Shown here piece by piece: positions 1 through 8,786 of a stretch of 64,000 bases of DNA. Location: NCBI RefSeq assembly GCF_029436685.1, contig NZ_JAROCY010000014.1, positions 62,001-126,000 of the forward strand. The letters are read 5' to 3'. The DNA is from Novosphingobium cyanobacteriorum (GTDB lineage: Bacteria; Pseudomonadota; Alphaproteobacteria; Sphingomonadales; Sphingomonadaceae). Position numbers and translations under genes: made by a program. The notes below the pieces were generated by a model, which was given only the letters and a program-made list of their open reading frames with translations, did no database searches and was not told the DNA's origin. Each line of letters opens with the position of its first letter. Position 1 is the stretch's first letter.

Positions 1-1743
1 TCGCTGCGCGCCACCAAGTCAGATCTCGTCGCCCGGCTGCCCTCCGGCGAAACGGTTGCCGCCGCCGCCCTGAAGCGCGGGGATACGGTCGTCGTCGAAA
101 CCGGTGATCTCATCCCGGCCGATGGTGAAGTGATTGAGGGCGTCGCCAGCGTCAACGAGGCCGCCATCACCGGTGAAAGCGCGCCCGTGATCCGCGAGGC
201 GGGGGGCGACCGCAGCGCCGTGACCGCCGGCACGCGGGTGATTTCCGATCGCATTGTCGTGCGGGTCACGCAGGAGCCGGGACAGGGCTTCCTCGATCGC
301 ATGATCGCGCTGGTCGAAGGCGCACAGCGCCAGAAGACGCCGAACGAGATTGCGCTGACCATCCTGCTCGTGGGGCTGACGCTGATCTTCCTGATCGCGG
401 TGGGCACCATCCCCGCCTTCGCCAGCTATGCCGGCGGGCGCATCCCGGTGGCGATCCTCGCGGCGCTGCTCATCACGCTGATCCCCACCACCATTGCCGC
501 GCTGCTTTCGGCCATCGGCATCGCCGGCATGGATCGGCTTGTCCGCTTCAACGTCCTCGCCAAGTCTGGCCGCGCGGTGGAGGCGGCGGGCGATGTCGAC
601 GTGCTGCTGCTCGACAAGACGGGCACGATCACCATCGGTGATCGGCAGGCCAGCCAGTTCCTGCCGCTTGCCGCCGTCATGCCTGAAACCCTGGCCGAAG
701 CGGCGCTGCTCGCCAGCCTGGCGGACGAAACGCCCGAGGGGCGCTCGATCGTGCGCCTTGCGGCAGAGCTGCACGGCATGACGCACCACGGCATTCCCGC
801 CGATGCCGAAGTCATCCCGTTCACGGCGCAGACGCGCATATCGGGCATCGTGGTCGGTGGGCGGACTGTCCAGAAGGGCGCCGTCGATGCGATCCTGCGC
901 GCCAATCCGCAGCCCGCAGGAAGCGCTGTCGCTGCCGAACTGCGCAATGCGGCAGAAGCCATCGCCCGTGCCGGGCAGACACCGCTGGCAGTCGCGGCAG
1001 ACGGCGTGCTGCTCGGCGTCGTCGCGCTCAAGGACGTGATCAAGGCCGGGGTCCGCGATCGCTTTGCCGAGCTGCGCCGCATGGGCATCCGCACGGTGAT
1101 GATCACTGGCGACAATCCCCTGACCGCCGCAGCCATCGCCGCCGAAGCCGGCGTGGACGATTTCCTTGCCGAAGCGACGCCAGAGGACAAGCTGGCGCTG
1201 ATCCGTCGTGAACAGCAGGGTGGCAAGCTCGTCGCCATGTGCGGCGATGGCACCAACGATGCTCCGGCGCTGGCACAGGCCGATGTCGGCGTGGCCATGA
1301 ACACCGGCACCCAGGCCGCGCGCGAAGCTGGCAACATGGTCGATCTCGATAGTGATCCGACCAAGCTGATCGAGATCGTCGGCCTCGGCAAGCAGCTGTT
1401 GATGACACGCGGCGCGCTGACCACGTTTTCCATCGCCAACGACGTCGCGAAGTATTTCGCGATCATCCCGGCCATGTTCATCGCGCTCTACCCGCAGCTT
1501 GGCGCCCTCAACGTGATGGGCCTCGCCAGTCCGCAAAGCGCCATCCTGTCGGCGATCATGTTCAACGCGCTGATCATCCCGGTGCTCGTGCCGCTGGCGC
1601 TCAAGGGCGTTCGATACCGGCCTATGGATGCGGGGTCGCTGCTTGCGCGCAACCTCGGGGTCTATGGGATTGGCGGCCTCTTCGCACCGTTCATCGGCAT
1701 CAAGGCGATCGACGTCGCCGTTGCCGCGCTTCATCTCGCCTGA
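1..1743 (+). CDS. kdpB: Potassium-transporting P-type ATPase subunit KdpB (5'-truncated)
   Basis: Catalytic subunit of the high-affinity KdpFABC K+ pump in the inner membrane; it hydrolyses ATP to drive uptake through KdpA. The frame is open from base 1 and 580 residues are visible, so about 100 N-terminal residues are missing against the usual ~680. Visible signatures are the actuator TGES loop (about base 171), the phosphorylation motif DKTGT (bases 613-627), the hinge TGDNPLTA and [10 protein letters not shown] of the P domain, then C-terminal membrane helices. It is followed 11 bases later by kdpC, so kdpF and kdpA should lie to the left of the window. Assignment is very secure. Confidence 0.97.
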   Translation, partial: SLRATKSDLVARLPSGETVAAAALKRGDTVVVETGDLIPADGEVIEGVASVNEAAITGESAPVIREAGGDRSAVTAGTRVISDRIVVRVTQEPGQGFLDRMIALVEGAQRQKTPNEIALTILLVGLTLIFLIAVGTIPAFASYAGGRIPVAILAALLITLIPTTIAALLSAIGIAGMDRLVRFNVLAKSGRAVEAAGDVDVLLLDKTGTITIGDRQASQFLPLAAVMPETLAEAALLASLADETPEGRSIVRLAAELHGMTHHGIPADAEVIPFTAQTRISGIVVGGRTVQKGAVDAILRANPQPAGSAVAAELRNAAEAIARAGQTPLAVAADGVLLGVVALKDVIKAGVRDRFAELRRMGIRTVMITGDNPLTAAAIAAEAGVDDFLAEATPEDKLALIRREQQGGKLVAMCGDGTNDAPALAQADVGVAMNTGTQAAREAGNMVDLDSDPTKLIEIVGLGKQLLMTRGALTTFSIANDVAKYFAIIPAMFIALYPQLGALNVMGLASPQSAILSAIMFNALIIPVLVPLALKGVRYRPMDAGSLLARNLGVYGIGGLFAPFIGIKAIDVAVAALHLA

Positions 1744-1754
1744 AGGACATTCCG

Positions 1755-2351
1755 ATGCTCAAGGAATTCGCGTCCAGCCTGCGTCCGGCCCTGGTCATGA
1801 CAGGCCTGTTCGCCCTGTTGCTCGGCCTTGCCTATCCTGCCGCGATCACCGCCGTGGCGCAGGTGGCCTTTCCGGCGCAGGCCAATGGCAGCCTGCTCGC
1901 CGTCAATGGCAAGGTCGTCGGCTCCCGCCTGATCGGCCAGGGTTTTGCCTCCCCGCGCTATTTCCACGGCCGCCCCTCCGCGGCCGGCAGCGGCTACGAT
2001 GCTTCGGCTTCGTCCGGCTCCAACCTCGGCCCTGCTTCGCAGGCGCTGCAATCCCGCGTGCGCGATGCGTTGAAGGCCATGCCCACTTCACCGGGAGCCA
2101 CCGTTCCACCTGACCTGGTGACAACCTCCGCCTCGGGGCTGGACCCCCATATCAGCCCCGAGGCGGCCTTTTACCAGATCCCGGTCGTTGCGGCCAATCG
2201 GCACCTGCACCAGGCCACCGTGCGAACACTTGTCGAAGCGCATGTCGAACAGCCCCTTTTCGGTGTCCTTGGTGAACCTCGGGTCAATGTCCTGCAGCTC
2301 AACCTTGCGCTGGACGCGATGACGGCTTCGGGCGCACACAGGCCATCGTGA
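1755..2351 (+). CDS. kdpC: Potassium-transporting ATPase subunit KdpC
   Basis: Accessory subunit of the Kdp pump, anchored by one N-terminal membrane helix (about residues 10-35) with a periplasmic remainder. The 198-residue length fits the family, as do the N-terminal SLRPALVMTGLFALLLGLAYP stretch and the central G-S-x-L-I-G-Q-x-F motif followed by FHGRPS. The ATG at 1755 lies 11 bases after the kdpB stop, and its own stop overlaps the kdpD GTG. Operon position makes the call secure. Confidence 0.97.
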   Translation: MLKEFASSLRPALVMTGLFALLLGLAYPAAITAVAQVAFPAQANGSLLAVNGKVVGSRLIGQGFASPRYFHGRPSAAGSGYDASASSGSNLGPASQALQSRVRDALKAMPTSPGATVPPDLVTTSASGLDPHISPEAAFYQIPVVAANRHLHQATVRTLVEAHVEQPLFGVLGEPRVNVLQLNLALDAMTASGAHRPS

Positions 2352-5005
2352 ACGCTGCCCGACCCGATCCCGATGCCCTGCTGCGCGCGGCGACCCGCGC
2401 CGGGCAGGGGCGGCTGAAGGTCTTCCTCGGCGCGGCGCCGGGTGTCGGCAAGACTTACGAGATGCTCGGTGATGCCGCGGCGCAGCGCCTCACCGGCGTC
2501 GACGTGGTTGTCGGCGTGGTCGAGACCCATGGCCGCGCGGATACCGAGGCACAACTTCAGGGGTTCGAGGTCATCCCCCGCGCGGTGGTTCCGCACCGTG
2601 GCCAGTCGCTGGCCGAGATGGACATAGACGCGATCCTCCACCGCCGCCCTGCGCTCGTGCTGGTCGATGAACTGGCCCACACCAATGCGCCCGGCAGCCG
2701 CCACGACAAGCGCTGGCAGGATGTCGAGGAACTGCTCACCGCCGGGATCGACGTCTGGACAACGCTCAACATCCAGCATGTCGAAAGCCTCAACGATCTT
2801 GTCGCATCCTTCACCAGGGTGCGCGTGCGCGAGACCGTCCCGGACCGGGTTCTCGACAATGCCGAGATCGAGGTCGTCGATCTTCCGCCAGACGAACTGA
2901 TCGCCCGCCTGAAGGCCGGCAAGGTCTATGTCCCGCAGGAAGCGGCTCGCGCACTCGGCCATTTCTTCTCGAAGTCCAACCTCTCCGCCTTGCGCGAACT
3001 CGCGCTGCGGCGGGCGGCGCAGACGGTCGATGCCCAGATGCTGGAAGACCTGCGGGCTTCGGCAACAGTCGGAGCCTGGGCCGTCGGCGAAAGGTTGCTG
3101 GTGGCCGTGGGCGCGAACCCTGCCGCTCCCGAAGTGGTCCGTGCGGGCAAGCGGCTGGCCGATGCCCTGCGTGCGCCCTGGACGGCCGTCCATGTTGAAA
3201 CCGCGCGAGAGCGCAATGCGGCGTCAGCGGCGCAGTTGGCGGACGCGATGCATCTTGCGGTCCAGCTCGGCGGGCAGGTGCTCTCTCTGTCCGGCTCCAG
3301 CGTTGTTGAAGGTCTGGCCGACGCAGTCGCCGATACCCGCGCCACCATGCTGGTTGTGGGCAAGCCGCAGCCCCGGCGCTGGCCGTGGCAGCAACGGCTC
3401 CATATCCAGCCATTGGCCCGCCGCCTGCCGGGCCTGTCCCTCCATGTGGTCCAGACGGTCGCCCCCGCCCCCGGCGGGAAATGCGCCCTGCCAAAGGTGC
3501 CGGCGATGCCCACAGGCCTCGTGCCGGGGCTCGCCGCGACTGCACTCGTCACCATCGTCGGGCGGGCGATTGCGGTCGCCGGCAACAACATCACCAATGT
3601 CGCCCTGCTTTACCTGCTGCCCGTGCTGCTCGTCGCAACGCGCTATGGGCTACTCACCGGCGTGGTCACCGGTCTCGTGGCCACGCTTGCCTACAACTTC
3701 TATTTCATCCCGCCGACCGGCACCTTCACCATTGCCGACCCTCAGAATTTCATCACCGTCGGCGTTCTCCTGCTGGTTGCAGTCGTCGCCAGCCAGCTCA
3801 CCGCCCGCCTGCGCGCGCAGGCGCTGCTCGCTGCCCGCAATGCCCGACAAAGCGCGGCCCTCGCCGGATTCGCGCGCCGCCTGAACGGTATCAGCGAGCC
3901 GGACGAGCTGGCACGGGCGCTCTGTGGTGAAGCTGCAAGGCTGCTCGATGCGCGCACGGTGCTGCTGCTGCCCGGGGTTGAGGGGCTTGCCGTGCGCACC
4001 GGCGAACCTGCCGACTGCCATCTTGAACTGCTGGACCACGCTGCCGCGCGATGGAGCTTCGATAATGGCCAGCCGGCCGGCCGCGGCTCCAGCACCCTGA
4101 CCGCGTCCGAATGGCTGTTCACCCCTCTTGCCGCCAGCAACCGCGCCTTGGGCGTGTTCGGGGTCGCTCGCCCAGACGCCACCTTGCCTGTCCGGCCCGA
4201 TCAGCTTCCGCTGCTCGGCAGCCTGGTCGATCAGTCTGCGCTCGCCCTGCAGCGCATACAGCTGGAGAGCGAGGCCGCCGGCATCCGCACGCTGGAAGAG
4301 CGCGATCGCCTGCGCGCAGCACTCCTCTCGTCGGTCAGCCACGATCTGCGCACGCCGCTCACGGCGGTGCTGGGGTTCCTCCGCGCGTTGACCCCGCTGG
4401 ACGAAGAACAGCGGGAAATCCTTGGTCTGGCGCGCGCTGAAGGCGAACGGTTGCAGCGCTTCGTTTCCAATCTGCTCGACATGGTGCGGGTGGAAGCCGG
4501 CGCCATCGCGCTCGCCATCGAGCCGGTGGACCTGGCAGAGGCCGTTGCCAGCGCAGTCCAGGATCTGCGCGGCGCGATCGCGGATCGGGCTGTGCAGATC
4601 GATATCGCCGCCGACCTTCCGCTCGTCATGGTCGATCCCCGCCTTTTCCATCACTGCCTGATCAACCTGATCGAAAACGCGGTGCGCCACGGCGGCATGA
4701 ACGGACCGATCATCATTGCGGCCATCATTGCGGCTGGGCGCAGGAACAGGGAACTCGAACTCACGGTCCTCGATTCCGGGCCCGGTCTGCCGGCCGGGAT
4801 GGAGTCGCTCGTGTTCGAAACCTTCACGCGGCTGGAAGGCTCGGACAGGAAGGGAGGCACCGGGCTGGGACTGGCCATAGTCCGGGGTTTCTGCACAGCC
4901 ATGGGACTTGAAGTGGTGGCCTCTAACCGGCCCGACGCAACCGGCGCCTGCTTTACGATCCGCTTTCCGGAAAGCCACCTCAGGACTGTGAGCGAGGACG
5001 CATGA
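2348..5005 (+). CDS. kdpD: Osmosensitive K+ channel histidine kinase KdpD
   Basis: Membrane sensor kinase that controls the kdp operon in response to potassium limitation. The 885 residues contain, in order, an N-terminal KdpD domain with a P-loop-like GAAPGVGKT near residue 28, a universal-stress-like domain, four short membrane helices (about residues 390-490), a GAF-like region, and the kinase core. The phospho-accepting histidine is His665 in SHDLRTPL; the ATPase domain has N (LIENAVRHGG), G1 (DSGPGLP) and G2 (GGTGLGLAIV) boxes. The GTG start overlaps the kdpC stop by 4 bases and its stop overlaps the kdpE ATG, so translation is coupled through the set. Confidence 0.96.
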   Translation: MNAARPDPDALLRAATRAGQGRLKVFLGAAPGVGKTYEMLGDAAAQRLTGVDVVVGVVETHGRADTEAQLQGFEVIPRAVVPHRGQSLAEMDIDAILHRRPALVLVDELAHTNAPGSRHDKRWQDVEELLTAGIDVWTTLNIQHVESLNDLVASFTRVRVRETVPDRVLDNAEIEVVDLPPDELIARLKAGKVYVPQEAARALGHFFSKSNLSALRELALRRAAQTVDAQMLEDLRASATVGAWAVGERLLVAVGANPAAPEVVRAGKRLADALRAPWTAVHVETARERNAASAAQLADAMHLAVQLGGQVLSLSGSSVVEGLADAVADTRATMLVVGKPQPRRWPWQQRLHIQPLARRLPGLSLHVVQTVAPAPGGKCALPKVPAMPTGLVPGLAATALVTIVGRAIAVAGNNITNVALLYLLPVLLVATRYGLLTGVVTGLVATLAYNFYFIPPTGTFTIADPQNFITVGVLLLVAVVASQLTARLRAQALLAARNARQSAALAGFARRLNGISEPDELARALCGEAARLLDARTVLLLPGVEGLAVRTGEPADCHLELLDHAAARWSFDNGQPAGRGSSTLTASEWLFTPLAASNRALGVFGVARPDATLPVRPDQLPLLGSLVDQSALALQRIQLESEAAGIRTLEERDRLRAALLSSVSHDLRTPLTAVLGFLRALTPLDEEQREILGLARAEGERLQRFVSNLLDMVRVEAGAIALAIEPVDLAEAVASAVQDLRGAIADRAVQIDIAADLPLVMVDPRLFHHCLINLIENAVRHGGMNGPIIIAAIIAAGRRNRELELTVLDSGPGLPAGMESLVFETFTRLEGSDRKGGTGLGLAIVRGFCTAMGLEVVASNRPDATGACFTIRFPESHLRTVSEDA

Positions 5006-5685
5006 CCATTCCCATCAAGGCACTCGTGGTCGATGATGAAGCGGCCATCCGCAGGCTGCTGCGCGGCAGCCTTGGCCATGCCGGATACCACGTTGTCGAG
5101 GCGGAAAACGCGCGTGCCGCTCTGGCGGCCCTCGCGATCGACAAGCCCGATGTCGTCCTGCTCGATCTCGGCCTGCCCGATCGCGATGGCCTGGAACTCG
5201 TACCCTTGATCAAGGCGACCGACGCCGCGCTGCTGGTCGTATCCGCGCGTGATTCTACCGAGGAAAAGGTCGCCGCGCTCGATCTTGGCGCTGATGACTA
5301 TGTGACGAAGCCTTTCGACACGCATGAAGTTCATGCCCGCATCCGCGCCGCCCTGCGCGCCCGGCGCCGCAGCGAAGGAACCGAGACCATCGTGTCGTTC
5401 GCGCAGGTCCGGGTCGATCTCGGCGCTCGCCGCGTTACCCGCGATGGGGAGGAAGTTCACCTGACGCCCAAGGAATACGGCTTCCTGGCCGAACTGTGCC
5501 GCCACCCCGGCCGTGTCGTCTCGCACGCACAGCTGCTGCGCGCGGTGTGGGGGGCAGGGCACGAAAGCGATGTGGAATACCTGCGCGTCGCCGCCCGCGG
5601 TGTTCGCCGCAAGCTTGAGGATGTCGATGTCGAAAACAGCGCGATCCGCAACGAGCCGGGGGTGGGCTACCGCCTGATGGCTTAG
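5002..5685 (+). CDS. kdpE: Response regulator KdpE
   Basis: OmpR/PhoB-type transcription factor partnered with KdpD. The receiver domain (about residues 1-120) shows the acidic pair DD at 11-12, the phosphorylation site Asp55 in LLDLGLPDRDG, and the conserved Lys in DYVTKPFD. A winged-helix DNA-binding domain follows, with LTPKEYGFLAEL and a VGYRLM end. Length 227 is normal. The ATG overlaps the end of kdpD (ATGA). Its target is expected to be the kdp promoter, which is outside the window. Confidence 0.96.
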   Translation: MTIPIKALVVDDEAAIRRLLRGSLGHAGYHVVEAENARAALAALAIDKPDVVLLDLGLPDRDGLELVPLIKATDAALLVVSARDSTEEKVAALDLGADDYVTKPFDTHEVHARIRAALRARRRSEGTETIVSFAQVRVDLGARRVTRDGEEVHLTPKEYGFLAELCRHPGRVVSHAQLLRAVWGAGHESDVEYLRVAARGVRRKLEDVDVENSAIRNEPGVGYRLMA

Positions 5686-5787
5686 GCAACAGGCGCATTT
5701 CAATGCTTCATGCCGCCGCACAACTCTGCGCGCTACCCCCTTGACCAACCGCAGGAAACCAAGCAATAGCCCGCCCTCCACGCAGGC

Positions 5788-5863
5788 GGGCGGTTAGCTC
5801 AGTTGGTAGAGCATCTCGTTTACACCGAGAGGGTCGGCGGTTCGAGCCCGTCACCGCCCACCA
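5788..5863 (+). tRNA. tRNA-Val(UAC)
   Basis: A complete cloverleaf can be folded by hand. The acceptor GGGCGGT (5788-5794) pairs with ACCGCCC (5853-5859). The D-arm GCTC/GAGC has an AGTTGGTA loop, and the anticodon stem TCTCG/CGAGA encloses the loop TTTACAC with anticodon TAC. The T-arm GGCGG/CCGTC has loop TTCGAGC. Discriminator A is at 5860 and CCA is encoded at 5861-5863. A TTGACC (5741-5746) upstream is a candidate -35. The gene stands alone between kdpE and the MFS gene. Confidence 0.96.
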
Positions 5864-5968
5864 TCGCCGCGTGGCGATCTTCCCCGATCCAGCAAAGCGA
5901 ACGCTCGTGACGAGCCGCGCCATCGCGGTGGCCGGGCTGGAGCTCTCGGTCAGTCCGGACGGTTGACG

Positions 5969-5993
5969 CCCGGGCGGTAGAGGTCCGCCCGGG
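5969..5993 (-). terminator. Candidate hairpin terminator after the MFS gene
   Basis: A perfect 9-bp stem CCCGGGCGG/CCGCCCGGG closes a 7-base loop, 14 bases beyond the stop codon of the minus-strand transporter gene. There is no T-run on either side, so it is a structural candidate only. Confidence 0.4.
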
Positions 5994-6007
5994 ATGCAGT
6001 TCCGGCT

Positions 6008-7228
6008 TCAGGCCGCAGCCGGCTGCGGCTGGGTGCGGCTGGCGATCAGGAGACCGGCGACCGCCGCCGCCAGGGCGATCATGCCGGTGACCAGGAATGC
6101 GCCCTGCATGCTGCCCGCGCCGGTTGCGATTCGGCCAACGATCTGGGGCGAAATCGCCTGGCCAAGGAAGAACGCGCTGCTCCAGATGCCCATGCCGCGG
6201 CCGCGATGCGCGAAGCCGAACTTGGTCTGCGCCCAGGCGATCAGCGCGGGCACGGCCATGCCTGCGCCGGTCTGCTGGAAGGCGAGGCCCACCTGCATCG
6301 CAAAGACCGAGTGGGCGAGACCGATCCCGGCCAGCCCAATACCGAGGAAGCCCAGCATCGCAGCAAGCTGAGCCGCGTTTCCAAAGCGTGACATCAGGCG
6401 GAAGACAAAGGCGCCGAAACAGACGAACAGCGCCGGGATGGCGGTTGCCTTGGTCACGGCCATGGGATCGTTCACGCCGATTTCTGCCCAGGCGATCGAG
6501 CCGTTCACGATGAACACGTAATAGAGGATCGAGGCGAAAAGCGTGAGCGAGGCCACCATCAGCGCTTCCTTGAGCGGGAAGGCGCTCGAGGCCGCTGGAC
6601 CGGCGCTCGCATTTCCGGCTTCGGGCTTCGCGGCTTCTGGCTTTTGCGGTTCGAACATGAAGAAGAACATGGCGATGAAGATCGGGAACGCGACAAGATA
6701 GACCAGGAAGCCACCGTTCCATCGCACCGCGGCAACCGCTGCGACAAGGAAGAACACCGCCGGCTGCAGGAAGGGGCCGACGATGCCCTGCAGCATCAGC
6801 CAGTTCCGGCGGCCCTTGTCATCCCAGTAGTCGCCGATCAGGGTGTTGATGATGGTGAGGATACCGGCCTCGCACACGCCCAGCAGGATGCGCGAGGCGA
6901 TGATGTGGTCCAGGTCATCCATCAGGAACGGCGCTGCGCCGACGATGCCATAGAAGAACGTGCAGGCGAGCAGAAGGCGACGGCGGCCGAACTTGTCGGC
7001 GATCAGGCCCGCGAAGGGCGAGAGCAGGGCGATGGCATAGCCCGGCGCGGTAACCATCTGTGGCACCTTGATTGCCGCATCGGGATCGTCCTTGAAATGG
7101 CCGATGATCGCGGCGACCACCGGGAACATCGCGATGATGGCGAAGACCGGGAGGAAAGCGGCGACGACCATGGTGAAGCCCTGCGGCTTCAGCGTGAGGT
7201 CCCGGTAAAACTGACGGACGGCGTTCAT
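6008..7228 (-). CDS. MFS transporter
   Basis: Major facilitator superfamily protein of 406 residues with about 12 hydrophobic segments and the loop 2-3 motif GLIADKFGRRR typical of the superfamily. A hydrophilic, A/P-rich central loop (around residues 195-215) separates the two halves. I chose the ATG at 7228 because GGGAG precedes it at good spacing; an upstream in-frame extension to 7285 would add unlikely residues. It is divergent from a cyclase-like hydrolase across a 167-base region containing an operator-like palindrome, so it may import the substrate of that enzyme. The substrate cannot be read from sequence; an aromatic or other organic acid is an inference. Confidence 0.85.
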   Translation of the reverse strand: MNAVRQFYRDLTLKPQGFTMVVAAFLPVFAIIAMFPVVAAIIGHFKDDPDAAIKVPQMVTAPGYAIALLSPFAGLIADKFGRRRLLLACTFFYGIVGAAPFLMDDLDHIIASRILLGVCEAGILTIINTLIGDYWDDKGRRNWLMLQGIVGPFLQPAVFFLVAAVAAVRWNGGFLVYLVAFPIFIAMFFFMFEPQKPEAAKPEAGNASAGPAASSAFPLKEALMVASLTLFASILYYVFIVNGSIAWAEIGVNDPMAVTKATAIPALFVCFGAFVFRLMSRFGNAAQLAAMLGFLGIGLAGIGLAHSVFAMQVGLAFQQTGAGMAVPALIAWAQTKFGFAHRGRGMGIWSSAFFLGQAISPQIVGRIATGAGSMQGAFLVTGMIALAAAVAGLLIASRTQPQPAAA

Positions 7229-7299
7229 GGCATCTCCCGCACGGGCGGCGCGTTGCCGCCTCTCTGCTGCATGTCCACCCGCCATACTAAAATGGAATG

Positions 7300-7314
7300 T
7301 GTATTACAAATACA
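7300..7314. promoter_or_regulatory. Operator-like palindrome between MFS and cyclase genes
   Basis: TGTATTACAAATACA is a perfect inverted repeat (TGTATT, 3-base spacer, AATACA) in the divergent intergenic region, 71 bases from the MFS start and 81 from the cyclase start. It contains TGTA-T-TACA, and closely related sites occur before the CoA ligase gene (15096-15104) and before the demethylase gene (26056-26074). GntR-type regulators often bind such A/T-rich TGTA...TACA sites, but no regulator is encoded nearby. Confidence 0.5.
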
Positions 7315-7395
7315 TCTTGAAGCCGATGTCCGGGGGGTGGAAATGGAGCGTTCATTCGGATATGCTTGCCGCCAACCACAACCCCGAGGATGCGC

Positions 7396-8175
7396 ATGGC
7401 TCGCCGTTTCGTCGATATATCGATCACGCTCTGCAACGACGTGGTGAGTGATCCGCCGTTCCTGCGGCCCGAGATCACCTATCAGCAGCACGCCGAAACG
7501 CTGCCGGAGCTGGGCCACTTCTTTCCGGGCGTGACCGCCGAGCAGACGCCCGATGGCGCGGGCTTTGCAGCGGCGGAATGGGTGAAGCTGACCACGCACA
7601 ACGGCACGCACCTGGATGCGCCCTGGCACTTCCATCCCACGCAGGATGGCGGCAAGCCTGCGCTGACGATCGACCAGATCCCGCTGGAATGGTGCTTCCA
7701 GCCCGGTGTGAAGCTGGATTTCCGGCATTTCCCCGATGGCTATGTGGTGACGGCGCAGGACGTTGAGGACGAGCTGAAGCGGATCGGCCACGATCTGCAG
7801 CCGCTCGATATCGTGCTGGTGAACACCGCGGCCGGCAAGGCGCTGGGCGATCCCGACTATGTCAGCCGCGGGTGCGGCATGGGCTATGAGGCGACGATGT
7901 ACCTCACCAGCCGCGGCGTGCGGGTGACCGGCACTGACGCGTGGAGCTGGGACGCGCCCTTCGTCCACACCGCGAAGAAGGTGGCCGAGACGGGCGACAC
8001 CTCGCTGATCTGGGAAGGGCACAAGGCCGGGCGTGACATCGGGTACTGCCACCTCGAAAAGCTGCACAACCTGGAAGTGCTGCCGGGCAATGGCTTCACC
8101 GTCAGCTGCTTCCCGGCGAAGATCGAGGGTGCTTCGGCCGGCTGGACGCGCGCGGTGGCGATCTTCGAGGACTGA
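7396..8175 (+). CDS. Cyclase/kynurenine-formamidase-like metal hydrolase
   Basis: The protein of about 259 residues belongs to the cyclase (formamidase) superfamily. Its hallmark is the metal-binding motif H-x-G-T-H-x-D-x-P, seen as THNGTHLDAPWHF about 70 residues in. It opens with RRFVDISITL and has the later family block SRGCGMGYEATMYLTSRGVRVTGTDAWSWDAPF. Members hydrolyse cyclic or formylated amides, or lactone-like intermediates of aromatic breakdown. I use ATG 7396, which sits 6 bases after a GAGG; ATG 7390 in the same frame is an alternative. The divergent MFS gene suggests a catabolic uptake-plus-hydrolysis pair. The exact substrate is unknown. Confidence 0.85.
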   Translation: MARRFVDISITLCNDVVSDPPFLRPEITYQQHAETLPELGHFFPGVTAEQTPDGAGFAAAEWVKLTTHNGTHLDAPWHFHPTQDGGKPALTIDQIPLEWCFQPGVKLDFRHFPDGYVVTAQDVEDELKRIGHDLQPLDIVLVNTAAGKALGDPDYVSRGCGMGYEATMYLTSRGVRVTGTDAWSWDAPFVHTAKKVAETGDTSLIWEGHKAGRDIGYCHLEKLHNLEVLPGNGFTVSCFPAKIEGASAGWTRAVAIFED

Positions 8176-8178
8176 GGT

Positions 8179-8197
8179 TGGGGGGATCACCCCCCCA
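8179..8197. terminator. Candidate bidirectional terminator
   Basis: TGGGGGG and CCCCCCA form a 7-bp stem with a 5-base loop between the convergent cyclase and tlpA-like genes; the hairpin covers the tlpA-like stop codon. There is no clear T-run. Confidence 0.35.
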
Positions 8198-8786
8198 GCG
8201 TATCGGCCAGCATCGCCTCGGTGCGGGAATTGGCCCAGTCATGCGCGCCGACCATGCGCCACACTTCCTTGCCGTCTTTGTCATAGAGCACAGTGGTGGG
8301 CAGCACGCCGGTCTTGTAGTGGTCGGACAGCTGCATGTCCGGGTCCAGCCACGGCTTGAGGTGGCGGAACTGCTGGTCGGCGAAGAACCTGGCGACCTTC
8401 TCCTGGTCCTGATCCTGCGCCACGGTCACCACCGCCAGCTTGTCGTTGTGCTTTTCGGCCAGCGAATCGAGCATCGGCATTTCCAGCACGCATGGCCCGC
8501 ACCACGTGGCCCACAGGTTCACCAGCACCGGCTTGCCCTTCAGCTCCGCGCTGGAGATGCGGCGGCCGGCGGGATCGGTGAAGCCGAAATCGGGCATGGC
8601 GGCGCCACGGCTGGCGATATCGAGCGTCCCGTTGAACTGTTTGTCGGTCTCTGCAGAGGCCCCTTGCGCTGCGGATGAGGCGGAAGCGTCGCTCTGCGGT
8701 TGCGCAGGCCCGGGGCTTTGCCTATCGCACCCCGCGGCCAGAAGGGCCACGGGCATCAGCAGCAAGGCGGGCGAGCGCAGGGACAT
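8187..8786 (-). CDS. TlpA-family thioredoxin-like lipoprotein
   Basis: Periplasmic thiol-disulfide protein of 199 residues. The N-terminus has a lipoprotein signal ending LLAAGC, then a low-complexity S/A-rich linker, then a TlpA/AhpC-TSA fold with the redox site WCGPC in [14 protein letters not shown]. Such proteins reduce apocytochrome or other periplasmic thiols. Its ATG (8786 reading left) overlaps the argH ATG (8785 reading right), so the two genes share bases 8785-8786 and each promoter must lie inside the other gene or further away. A later ATG at 8756 would destroy the signal peptide and is less likely. Confidence 0.88.
   Translation of the reverse strand: MSLRSPALLLMPVALLAAGCDRQSPGPAQPQSDASASSAAQGASAETDKQFNGTLDIASRGAAMPDFGFTDPAGRRISSAELKGKPVLVNLWATWCGPCVLEMPMLDSLAEKHNDKLAVVTVAQDQDQEKVARFFADQQFRHLKPWLDPDMQLSDHYKTGVLPTTVLYDKDGKEVWRMVGAHDWANSRTEAMLADTLGG

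Noticed and set aside
19..1734. Long minus-strand open frame opposite kdpB
   Set aside because: High-GC codon bias leaves antisense frames open; the translation is Arg/His/Asp/Gly-rich with no family features, and the plus strand clearly encodes KdpB.
5788..8175. Genomic island inserted at tRNA-Val
   Set aside because: No integrase is seen and I found no repeat of the tRNA 3' end further right; the tRNA is complete. Adjacent catabolic genes alone do not prove integration.
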